A stretch of DNA of 64,000 bases. Source: Phytophthora sp. 'mugwort' (taxonomy: Eukaryota; Oomycota; Peronosporomycetes; Peronosporales; Peronosporaceae). The translations under genes were made by a program, and so were the position numbers. This document shows, in pieces, positions 55,579 to 64,000 of the stretch; position 1 is the stretch's first letter, and each line of letters opens with the position of its first letter. The notes beneath the pieces were generated by a model. It saw nothing but the letters and a program-made list of their open reading frames with translations. It ran no database searches and was not told where the DNA came from. The stretch is taken from assembly GCA_033558025.1 (NCBI GenBank), contig JAUCEF010000001.1, forward strand, positions 2,356,001-2,420,000, read 5' to 3'.

Positions 55579-56976
55579 CTAGTGCGAGTACAAGTCCGAC
55601 ACGTCGGACGAGATGGTGAGGTCGTCCATGATCTTGTGCACGAACTGCTCCGGGATCGGCTTCTCCACGTAGTCGTCACCCTCTGGGAACGCCACGTTCA
55701 TTTCCGAGCTCTTGGACGTGACGAACTGAACGTCACGACCCTCCCGCGAGACGTACACGAGACAACCGTCCGTCTTGTCGATGGCCACGGACGGTACCAC
55801 GCCCTTGCACTGCACCTGCACGCCCTTGCAGTTGACAATCTCGATGCTGGACACGGCGTTGTCGAAGATAAGTTTGGTCTTCTTGCATGAGTCGAATACA
55901 ATGTTCTTGGCTTTGCCTTCCAGCAAGATGGTGGCGCCCTCGCAGCTGAAGATATACACCTGCTGCTTCATGTTGATACCGCTGACGGTAAGCGGTTCAG
56001 GGCCGGTCTGGTACTCAATCTGCCAGTTGCCATTACGTTCCTCGCAGAGGGCAGGCTTGGCGACTTTGACGGGGGCGGCCGGTTTCTTCACGGCCGTGGG
56101 AGCAGAAGACGCCGGAGCCGCACCCTCGGGCTTGTAGTCCTTGCGCCAGGTCTGCATATCCTTGGTGACTTTCTTGAGCCCAGCAGTCTTGCCGCTGCTC
56201 TGGTCAATGGACTTGATGCCTGCAAAGATGTTGGCCAGGCCACCAGCAGCTGGGGCCGCAGCCTTGGCGGATGAGGCCGCACCTACCTCCGCGGATGTGT
56301 AGTTGGCCATGTCGCCGCCCTTGGGGTTCCACGTGACGCCGGTCGTGTGATGCGCCTTGACGTAGGCCATGAGCTCGGTGAGCAGGCCCTTGAAAGACGT
56401 GACGAAGGCGATCTGGTCTGGGTTGGATGTCTTGTACTGCACGCGAATCTTGTTGCCCCAGAAGTCCGAGCCACCCACGTACGACTCGATGAAGGGCTTG
56501 GGTGCGGGCTCGACGCAGAGCCAGCCGAGCGCCTGGATGCCCTCGTTCACCATGTTCTGGTGGTTAGCGAACTCGCTACGGTTGTCGCGCAGCGCGTTGA
56601 TCTCCTTAATACATGACTGCAGGTCCTTGAGATGCTCCGGGTTAAGTGTCGCCGGTTTCTTGCACTGGCTGGCCATCAGCAGGTATGCGCGCTGGGCCGC
56701 AAAGGCCTTCTCCGTCACCTCGCCGAGCTTCTTCGTGTCTTCACCTAGTTTGCTGGCCACCTCCACGAAGGGCGGCAGGTATTGGGCCACGTACTCGTCG
56801 TAGGCCTCAAGCTGCGGCGACAGTTCCACCACATGCGCAGCGGAGGAGGTGGCGGCAGCGACCGGGGAAGCGGCAGGGGAGAGCGAGCCCGACACGCCCA
56901 GCTTTGCCTCCACGCGGGCCAGACGCGCGCCGAACGCGTCCAACAGACTCTGCAGCGGCTTAACGGCGTCACTCAT
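55579..56976 (-). CDS. Adenylyl cyclase-associated protein (CAP/Srv2)
   Basis: 465 residues. I use the ATG at 56976-56974 (MSDAVKPLQSLLDAFGARLA); the frame is open 43 residues further but that part is not CAP-like. CAP proteins recycle actin by stripping cofilin-ADP-actin and exchanging nucleotide. N-terminal helical folded domain about 50-225, with SFKGLLTELMAYVKAHHTTG (194-213) and the hallmark TWNPKG (215-220). A linker has a WH2-like LANIFAGI..LKKVTKDMQTWR (247-278) and an Ala/Pro tract (285-308). The C-terminal CARP beta-helix runs about 310-465 (GNWQIEYQ, VYIFSCEGATILLEGKAKNI, FDSCKKTKLIFDNAVSSIEI, MNVAFPEGDDYVEKPIPEQF). The N-terminal coil VKPLQSLLDAFGARLARVEA fits the oligomerisation helix. 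Length is normal for the family and no introns are seen. Confidence 0.95.
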   Translation of the reverse strand: MSDAVKPLQSLLDAFGARLARVEAKLGVSGSLSPAASPVAAATSSAAHVVELSPQLEAYDEYVAQYLPPFVEVASKLGEDTKKLGEVTEKAFAAQRAYLLMASQCKKPATLNPEHLKDLQSCIKEINALRDNRSEFANHQNMVNEGIQALGWLCVEPAPKPFIESYVGGSDFWGNKIRVQYKTSNPDQIAFVTSFKGLLTELMAYVKAHHTTGVTWNPKGGDMANYTSAEVGAASSAKAAAPAAGGLANIFAGIKSIDQSSGKTAGLKKVTKDMQTWRKDYKPEGAAPASSAPTAVKKPAAPVKVAKPALCEERNGNWQIEYQTGPEPLTVSGINMKQQVYIFSCEGATILLEGKAKNIVFDSCKKTKLIFDNAVSSIEIVNCKGVQVQCKGVVPSVAIDKTDGCLVYVSREGRDVQFVTSKSSEMNVAFPEGDDYVEKPIPEQFVHKIMDDLTISSDVSDLYSH

Positions 56977-57599
56977 AGCTGGTCTTGTCGAAGTGTTTGG
57001 GTGCTCGGAAGCTCGGTTCTCTAATGATTTCTCGCCTCCCTCCTCTCTCTTGAAGCGAGCATGATACGCCGGTGAGCGCACGCGATTGGCGGGTTCTAAC
57101 AACACGACGAGCGATTGGACGATATTCGGATAAAAACTTCGAGCTTGTAGTGGGCTCGCAAAGATCCAAGTGTCGGCTACGGTATAAAAGGCCTCTACAA
57201 AATGCCAGAGGCCTTAAAGGACAGCATATATGTACCGATTTCCTTTGTTTGTTGCTGACGGCCGCACATTACTGACAAATCCGTGTATCTCGGTCGTCGG
57301 TTTATCCAACAGCACCGGGAATTGCATGCTGTTCATCAGTAGCAAATTGGCGTCATGGTAGGCAGGCGCGCAGCCGTCTCTGTCGCGGAGAAGCTAAATG
57401 TGCTTTCGGTTCGGCATAGGTGCAGTGTGGTGATATATCGAGCCGTTATTACAACACTCTATCCTGGGCTAGACGCATATTTGCGCTGGAACAGCGGCTA
57501 AACTCATTTACAAGTAGCGCAAAAAGGCGCAGCCTCATTAAAGCAGCGTGCGCAACGGTCAAAGACCGCGAGGAAAGAAGGCCAGAAGACGCGAAACGG
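56977..57599. other. upstream region of the CAP gene
   Basis: Contains the presumed CAP promoter on the minus strand, no clear initiator match, and a perfect hairpin at 57188-57215. No gene recognised. Confidence 0.45.
57188..57215. repeat. 9-bp inverted repeat hairpin
   Basis: AAGGCCTCT and AGAGGCCTT are separated by 10 nt, preceded by TATAAA. It could be a small element end or a binding site. It lies about 210 bp upstream of the CAP start. Confidence 0.6.
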
Positions 57600-58720
57600 G
57601 GACTGCTGTGAAAGCAAAGGAGAAACCGGTGGTGTGGATTAACAATCTGAGAATGGATGGCGTCCCTATTTCGACTATTATGCTGCAGTTACAGGCCCTC
57701 GACGTTGCTCTTGGTGTGGCGCCCTTTTCGCGCTTCATGGTTGTGGACGAATACCTTTGAAGATCGTCACAAGCTGTCGATGCTGCGAAAACGCGGTAAG
57801 GCCAACGCTCGCCTGCCGACCTCGAGAGCATCGTAGCAGCCTTCAGCAAGAAGGTGACTGCAATGTTTTAAATCCTCGGCATCTACAACGCCGATCAAAC
57901 ACGTACGCGCTGCATATCTAATATCTATTGCTTTACATGTTTGACTAAGTTAATTCATGTTGTGATGTTTAGCTGCCTTCTTTGAGAATATTCCTACCAA
58001 AACAACCGCAAGGAAGGCCCCCAAAATGGTTTAGCTTCGGTGTGGGGGTAAGAACAAGGGGCCAGCCTCCGCGATGCTCCACGTGCGCCAAACTGCCTCC
58101 TTCATTGTCTTCAAGACAAGTCAATCGACGGTCCCCGCAACAAGACATCAGAGCACCCGCCTCAGGCATGGATTCGGCGTGCGGCTGTGGCAATCTACTA
58201 GCCAGATTCAAAAGGACACATCACTTTAAGTCTACGATAACATAAAAGGTAAATTTGCAAGGAGTGTTTTTGTTTTATTATGACGTTTGGCTAACTCGTT
58301 CCGTATTATTTTCAGGCTGGTGGAATAGCTATTTGTCCATCGTGTTTCTTCGGTTTCATTTTGCGGAGCGCTACGCCAGAAGAACCTGTGATGCTGTTAT
58401 GGGACGACTTCTCAGGTCATTGGACCGACGAAGTCGTCGCATTCGCAGCTAACATCGACGTGGTGCTTATGATCTTTCCGGAGAGTGCAACGGCTGTCTG
58501 CCAGGCGGAGGACGCGGCTTGGAACAAGTGGAGAAAATGCGCGGCTACTGGTAGCTGATCTACGCGAGCAACTCAAGACGCGAGGGCCTGTCAAATCTTT
58601 CAAGATGACTGCCTCCGTCAGAGCTGTCGTAGCAAACTGGATCTGCAAGATTTGGGTGAGTTTGACAGTCATTAGGGCCGGCTACGCGAGGGCTGGACAC
58701 CAGGTGTCCAAAGCGCAGGT
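57600..58720 (+). pseudogene. DDE_1 (pogo/Tigger-like) transposase relic 2
   Basis: In shifting frames: KAKEKPVVWINNLRMDGVPI, then LQALDVALGVAPFSRFMVVD (end of the N-terminal DNA-binding region), AAFSKKVTAMF-stop-ILGIYNADQT with the first catalytic Asp at 57893-57895, a degraded middle, WWNSYLSIVFLRFHFAERYA, VMLLWDDFSGHWTDEVVAFA with the second Asp pair at 58403-58408, and ADLREQLKTRGPVKSFKMTA. This covers most of one transposase but has many stops. It shares the LWDDFSGHWT block with relic 1 yet differs elsewhere, so the two are separate old insertions of one family. Confidence 0.75.
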
Positions 58721-59611
58721 CGTTGCGTGCGAGTTGGTTGGTGAGCTTGCTAGTCTCAGTCTGATTAATTGTGCTGTGGGAGAGATAAATGACGCTAGAG
58801 ATTTTGATAGCTGCGAGCGCTGATATAACATTCCTAATGAATTACGCAGTCGAGTTGAGCAAGCACAGTCTTTTTAGCGGACTTTCAATAAAGGGTATGT
58901 TCTGCAACATAGCTGCCAGCAACAATAAAGGAAGTCGGTATGCAGGTAAAAACAAACCGCAAGATAAAATCACCACACGTGATCATCACTATTGCTCTTC
59001 AGAGTCCGGTCTACAGAATTTAACACAACAACAAACACTTTGTGGGCGCCAGCGACCTCCAATGAAAAGAGCAACTGTGGGAAACGGATCGTTGGCGACC
59101 ACTTTTCGATCTCTAGCAACCAACTCGGGCATTTCAATTCTTGTACAGCCATCCCATCGTGTCATTATCTGCTTCGTCACACCACGGCAATCACTTTACT
59201 TCCTAACCACCCGCTTTCCGAAGTGCAGCCTATCGACGATGCCGCTTAAACAAAGCTGGACGACGCTTGCTGGGTTTAACGGGAAGAAAACAAACCGAGT
59301 TTCGTTGAAAGAATTTTTGCTACTCCGCAGTTTTTTGGGTAAGAACGTGTTGGTGCGTCATATTCTCTGGGAAACCCGAAATTGTGTAGCGCCATCCTAA
59401 ATATAAGAGACCAAGTTGTTAAGAAGCTGCGAGACCTTGTCATCTGGAAATTCTGTGAGTGTTCATCGTCAACCAGCTGGGTCGTCATGAGGAAGGGGAA
59501 GGGAGCATTCACGTAGTAGCGGACAGTACTCGCAGCAACCACGATCACACTTAAGCAAGGAATACGTGAATACATTTATCGTATGGATGGAAATGCAGTA
59601 CCACCCCATAT
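58721..59611. other. decayed sequence, no gene identified
   Basis: A frame at about 59200-59400 reads KQSWTTLAGFNGKKTNRVSL and on to a stop, and MDGNAVPPHIWSNLLRP follows near 59585. Both look like old transposase scraps, but I cannot name the family. Confidence 0.35.
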
Positions 59612-60170
59612 TTGGAGCAACTTGCTTCGTCCGCATTGTTCAATCCCGCGGTTAGGCTTCCCAACGTGAACTCAAGTGTTGAGAAGTGTAAAAAACAGCC
59701 GGCGAAAGAAAAACTCGAAGAATTCAGTCTTAAAAATGCGACATCAAAACCTTTTATTGCCGGCATTGATCCTGAGACAGTCTTTTCCTTTGGAAGCCGT
59801 GAGGACGGCGGCGGGTTGCCATTTCTTGGAAATGTAGAGAGCAATTAGTCATTGATACTAAGTACCACAAGTCTGAAGCTGATGCAAAACATTGTTGCCC
59901 TTCAAGGTCAAAAATGTTTCTCATTTTTCACATGGACGCTACGTTTTATCTGATTGTTCTCGTTTACCCAGCCATGAATATGGATGTACAGATCAAAATC
60001 GAGCGTATTATGTTGCTTCTCTGCGTTTTCAGTCAAGGAATGCAGCGCGAATACTACTATACCATTGGATCTTTCGATACGCTTTTGCTTTGGAAGCTCG
60101 TGACGTTGCCACTTGGATTTGCCACAACGACAGAGAACAGTTTTTTTCGGGGTTGAAGAAGTGGACGTAG
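59612..60170 (+). pseudogene. MULE-like transposase relic
   Basis: PFIAGIDPETVFSFGSREDG (near 59745) is followed, across frame changes, by IFHMDATF, L-DCSRLPSHEYGCTDQNRA, YYVASLRF and SQGMQREYYYTIGSF. This fits the F-H-x-D-x-T-(F/Y)-K-L ... YP ... G-x-(S/T)-D ... R ... SQ pattern of MULE transposases, with the first catalytic Asp in HMDATF. At least two frameshifts are needed to join the blocks. Confidence 0.45.
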
Positions 60171-61464
60171 CAGGAGAGAAATACCATATTGGTCCGTGAG
60201 TCTAAATTCCGCCACTAGATCCGTTCTGGGGGGGGGGGGGCAATGAACAGGTAGACCGAGCTCCAGAACGTGTGCAGCAGTTTAATCTGGAAGACGCGCG
60301 AATTTGGATTATCATGTGAATGTAAACCTAAATAGTTGATACTGGTAATTGATAATGGGCCAGACGCGACAACTTGGATAGAATGTTTTTACCTTCCGCA
60401 AGCATGGATGACAATGACAGACGTACAATGGATCTCAGTAGTAGAAGAACTGACTATTTTTTCGGACCAGACTTCATTTGCGCAATGACAAGCCGACAGA
60501 ACAGACCGAGGGAGAAACGATCGGTGACTTACGGATCAAGACAGCTTAACCCAGGCCAGTGCAGGCATAACTACTTAAATAACGGTTAGAAGCAGAAGTA
60601 ACAAAAGGGGTGAAAGCGGCGCTGCGGGATCAAACCGCAAGAAATTGCGTGGATGTATCTAGAAGTTCAAAAACGCGCGAAATACAACGGCCGAATACGG
60701 TCATTCGCATAAGCGCCTAATGTCGATAAATGAGCTCTTGGAGGTCGTGCGAGAGGATCACTTGGTTCGGATTGGAAAGCGTCCCGATAGAATAATGGAA
60801 CAGGTCAAACGAAAATTGAAGCGAGCTTCAAACTGGAGCGAGACCAGACGATCACAGCTATCAGGAAAGTTAGCGGAGCACCTTCCGTCCTGGCCACACG
60901 GGTGCGAAGGCCTTCCATGAAGCTGATCGCGGCGCAACCTCGGGTAGAGAATCCGCAGCCATACCAGCGACTAGAGCTCGCAATTACGACGAGAAATAAA
61001 TGTATATTCCCTTTGCGACGCAAACCAATATTAGGGGCATCGCATAACGCAACGCCAGCCAAGGACTTAGCCGAAGCGTTTGGTGAGTTCATTCAGATAC
61101 CGGACAATAGAAGCATCTCAAAAAGCGGTCAATGACAGCTTATGAAAGGGATATCTTGGGTGGAGGTTGTGCGGTATTGCAACACACACAATTCGTCAGA
61201 TATGGATACTTAGCAAGCAACACAACAATAGCCGAGCTAATTGGCCTTTGTTGGCCTGCGCTGGATTGCCCCTAGCGGTTCGGCCCTTCCGGGACAGTGG
61301 TGGCTCGCTTCCGCTGAGACCAAGTGCCCTAAGCCAGTTAATACACAGAGGTCAGCTGCGATGACTGCCTCTGGCTTAGATATCCCGTGTCCACCGCTAA
61401 CCAGCGGACGACGGCCTTTAGCGGTTTGACGGGCCGCCGAGAGCAAAGGCTTCTCGACTAGAAG
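60171..61464. other. no recognisable gene; contains a 13-base G run
   Basis: Short frames only (60374-60589, 60720-60920, 60902-61135), rich in Arg/Lys but without motifs. A homopolymer of 13 G lies at 60228-60240. The last 220 bp (from about 61245) are GC-rich and may be part of the neighbouring LTR or its flank. Confidence 0.4.
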
Positions 61465-61807
61465 TGTTACGGTACCCGGGCTGTACGGCGTACCGGCCCG
61501 CCGAGTTCGGCAGGACTTGTTCCTTCGCGCTTGACGAGACACGCCCTTCCTTGGGCCGACTGGTTCTCTTGGCGCTATCAGTCAACACCCTACAAGCTAT
61601 GCTTCTCTGGTGTTAACGGTAACCATAACCCAGCCCGTGCAGGGACTTACCGGATAGTGTGCACTTGTCTTGGACTTGGAAGGAGTTAGTCTGCTACTAT
61701 TTATTTTCTGGGAGCCCCCAAGGGGTTCTCCTGTTCCTATACAAATATCGAGTGAAATGAAATGTGGTCGGTTCTCAACCGACCCTTCGTAAAGACCTCA
61801 ATGTAAC
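61465..61807 (-). repeat. probable LTR of a second gypsy element
   Basis: The segment is bounded by TGTTAC (61465-61470) and GTAAC (61803-61807), near inverted ends typical of LTRs. It lies downstream, in minus-strand sense, of an integrase and chromodomain, as expected for a 3' LTR. No second LTR copy is in the window, so exact ends are unproven. Confidence 0.45.
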
Positions 61808-62414
61808 CGCCGAACTCAGCGACCGGCTGAGTTCATCTAACCGAGTAGCCAAGTTGCCAGCTGACTTCGAACTCAACGGGCAGTACAGTGACCCTCGTTT
61901 AAGTGAGGTATTTGAACCACCCAATCTGGTGTCCACTACACCAAAACTATCCCGGCCATGCTACGAGCAGAGCTGGCGAGTAGTTTGGCCCAACTGGTGG
62001 GTCGCTATCTGTGAAGATTGCCTCATTCGCTCTCGACGTTCCCGCTACTCGACTCCCGATCGCCCAACGTTGTGCCCCTTGTCGCTGCTTGACGCCCTCG
62101 CTCTCCGAGATGGTAGGCTCTGGTCGCATTCACCTGCATAGCTTGATACCTTAACTGACATGTCGATGTACTCAGATGGCTAAGAAGATTTCCTCTCCGC
62201 CTTCAGATCGCGCCGCTCACTGCGGTCTGATTCGTTCTTGCCCGGAGGATGATCTGTCAGAGCAGTCTGACTCCACGGCGTGCCGGACTGAACATAGCGT
62301 CAACAACGACGCTAGGATCACGCCTCACGCAGACCCCGACGGCAAAACTCCCTCGGAAATGAACAATCATTCGACTTGGACCACTGCTGAAATGCACGTC
62401 TCAGCTATCTGAGT

Positions 62415-62468
62415 TGCTCAAACGACTCCAAATTGTCTGATCCCAGACGATTTGGAGTCGTTCGAGCA
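62415..62468. repeat. 25-bp-stem inverted repeat with 4-nt loop
   Basis: Arms 62415-62439 and 62444-62468 (core AACGACTCCAAAT) pair with two mismatches around ATCC. It lies in the 3' non-coding part of the gypsy element. Confidence 0.85.
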
Positions 62469-62939
62469 GGTGTCAATCGCATCGCCAGTTCAGCTGAGCC
62501 CATGAACTCGGACTCAACAACTTGTTCCGGTTCGACTCATCTGGTAAGCTCGCTCTCTTATCCATCGAAATCGCTGAGTTTCCTCCCTTGCAGTTTGACC
62601 GTGAAGGCTTTGTCTATCGACATCATCGCGGCTGGTCCTCGCTTCCCCGGAGCTCGTCCTTCGGGAAGTCGGAGAAACTCAACGAGTTCTTCAGCACCAT
62701 GTGGACGAGTTCTGCGTCACAGAGGGGCCCCCGTCACCGACTTGATCACGACACGCCGACGCTTAAGTCATTTTCGCCGACTCCGGCTAACCGCGAAGGT
62801 CTTGTTAGCTTCGAAACTCGTTGAATCTTCACCTTAACCGTTGTCGCGGTTGCCCAGTTCCATATTCGCACGTCACAACTCAGTAGGTTCTCAAGTAGTA
62901 GTCGTATCGACTCAGCTGAGCTATTCGCAGCTTCATTTC

Positions 62940-64000
62940 GTTCATATACATTCATGCAATGGATCTTCCTTTCCACCAGGCCTGAATTCCTGCCACTTGG
63001 TGGTGTTCAACATGTGGCACTGCAGTACTAGCTTTCGTCTGCAACTTGCACCCTCTACAGTCGATCGTCGCGTTTCTTGCGTCGACAGTAACCAAACCGT
63101 AAGCCTCCCCGGATTTGTTTTTAAAAGTACTCCCACGTCGTTCGTCGTAGCCGATGCGTTTGACCATGAACAGCCGCCGAGCCCTTTTGGTGGTCGTTGA
63201 TGATGGCATACCGTCATCAAGGATCACCCCCACTTCGTACTTGTCGGCGCTCTCGTCAACTTCCTAGCTACCTTCAAGAAGGTGTTCCTCATCGACATCG
63301 AAATCGAAACGTTGGGCTTCGCTGAGTTCATGTACATGCCGACTCGTCGGTCTTTGCCCCGGATCTATTATACGGATCTATTACTACTTTCAGCTGGGAT
63401 ACATGCACTACCGGATAAATCCGATACACCCTTTTGTCAGGAACATTCAGCTCGTTCGGTATCGCTTCGCGTTCCCTCTTACCGAGTCGAGCATTCTGTC
63501 CCTCGACTCGCCGAGATATCTCAGCTATCTGGTAATCTTTTGCCAGCCGAAGAAAGATTTCCTGCTGCCGATTGGCTTCCCCCGACGCTGAACAGTATCA
63601 GCCAAGTTCGCCGAGTTAGCTTTGATAGTCAAAACCATCGCCTTAAGCGTAGACTGAGCGTCCCAACCGTGAATACAGTAAAATGGCGTTCCGCGTCGAG
63701 TAGTGTAGCGTGAGTTGTTAATGGCGTGAACCATCTTCTTGGCAATGTTATCCTAGTCAGCTTGCAGTGGATTCTTCCACATATACTCGGATAGTCTGGA
63801 TCATCGTCTTAACTGAGCGCTCTTGCTGACCGTTGGCTTGAGGCCGATAACTCAGCGCCGCTCTTGATCTCGATTGCATCAACTCGGTCGCTTATGAAGC
63901 GGGGATCTCTGTCGTGGCTGATTAGTGACGAGGCATCGAACCTTCGGAGCACACATTTCTCAAAGACCTTCGCCGCGTCTAGTACCCAGTGTCACTCACG
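62940..64000 (-). pseudogene. gypsy integrase (core to chromodomain), frameshifted
   Basis: The minus strand reads AKVFEKCVLRRFDASSLISH and DRDPRFISD (the second catalytic Asp region, about 63898-63930), QSVKTMIQTIRVYVE-like sequence across a frame change, MVHAINNSRYTTRRGTPFYC (about 63675-63734), IHGWDAQSTLK, then VYRIYPVVHVSQLK (integrase C-terminal barrel), KYEVGVILDDGMPSSTTTK with LFMVKRIGYDE (chromodomain), and in another frame RRKKRDDRL-stop-RVQVADE, the usual end of oomycete gypsy polyproteins. At least three frameshifts and several stops. Confidence 0.82.

Larger units (their letters stand above)
61465..64000 (-). mobile_element. Ty3/gypsy chromovirus, 3' part, decayed and running off the window
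   Basis: The minus strand enters at 64000 inside the integrase core, then integrase C-terminal domain, chromodomain (about 63230-63000), roughly 1.1 kb of 3' sequence and the LTR-like segment. Frameshifts and stops are frequent. RT and upstream domains would lie beyond base 64000. This copy is oriented opposite to the gypsy fragment at 44.5 kb and has a different chromodomain. Confidence 0.75.

Noticed and set aside
61906..61960. tRNA-like string (gtgtagtggacacc, ggttcaaatacc on the minus strand)
   Set aside because: Acceptor and anticodon arms do not pair. More likely degenerate sequence of the gypsy element.
63282..63713. 143-codon plus-strand frame
   Set aside because: It is antisense to the gypsy integrase C-terminus, whose motifs are clear on the minus strand.

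Overview
The window looks like nuclear DNA of an oomycete, most likely Phytophthora or a close relative. I infer this from short (73-89 bp) GT-AG introns, an oomycete-type initiator (GCTCATT) upstream of one gene, homologues of motile-cilium proteins (zoospores), and decayed copia, chromodomain-gypsy, DDE_1/pogo-like and MULE-like elements of the kind that fill these genomes. No database search was possible.

Layout. (1) 1-4361: a decayed Ty1/copia element on the minus strand (RNase H, RT, integrase, protease, zinc knuckle, Gag), followed to about 5.7 kb by an unidentified decayed coding stretch and then about 1.2 kb without a recognisable gene. (2) 6906-44263: the dominant feature, about 37 kb of near-identical 561-bp tandem units, each with one initiator tRNA-Met (CAU) gene. 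I count 66 intact copies: 8 on the minus strand at the left and 58 on the plus strand. The arms meet head to head at 11935/11936, where a minus-strand copy is cut through its T arm. Spacer variants show internal block duplication, and a 1,121-bp dimer repeat lies at the right end. (3) 44.48-45.55 kb: the 3' end of a chromodomain gypsy element (chromodomain, polypurine tract, LTR) with a damaged elongator tRNA-Met inside it. (4) 45.7-46.7 kb: a DDE_1-type transposase relic. (5) 47.7-57.0 kb: the only region with intact protein genes. These are an intron-rich EF-hand/WD40 protein (WDR49-like), a cyclic-nucleotide-binding-like/mitochondrial-carrier-like fusion, a CFAP119/C1a-32-like flagellar protein and cyclase-associated protein (CAP). 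(6) 57.4-64.0 kb: a second DDE_1 relic, a MULE-like relic, and an LTR plus integrase/chromodomain of a second gypsy element on the minus strand.

How it fits together. The intact genes suggest flagellar and actin/cAMP-related functions, which is weak evidence of a zoospore-associated neighbourhood. The tRNA array is an RNA polymerase III locus: every unit carries its own internal A and B boxes and a TTTT terminator. Its copy number and uniformity point to ongoing homogenisation by unequal exchange or gene conversion. The many repeated ORFs that can be drawn through the array are by-products of the repeat, not protein genes.
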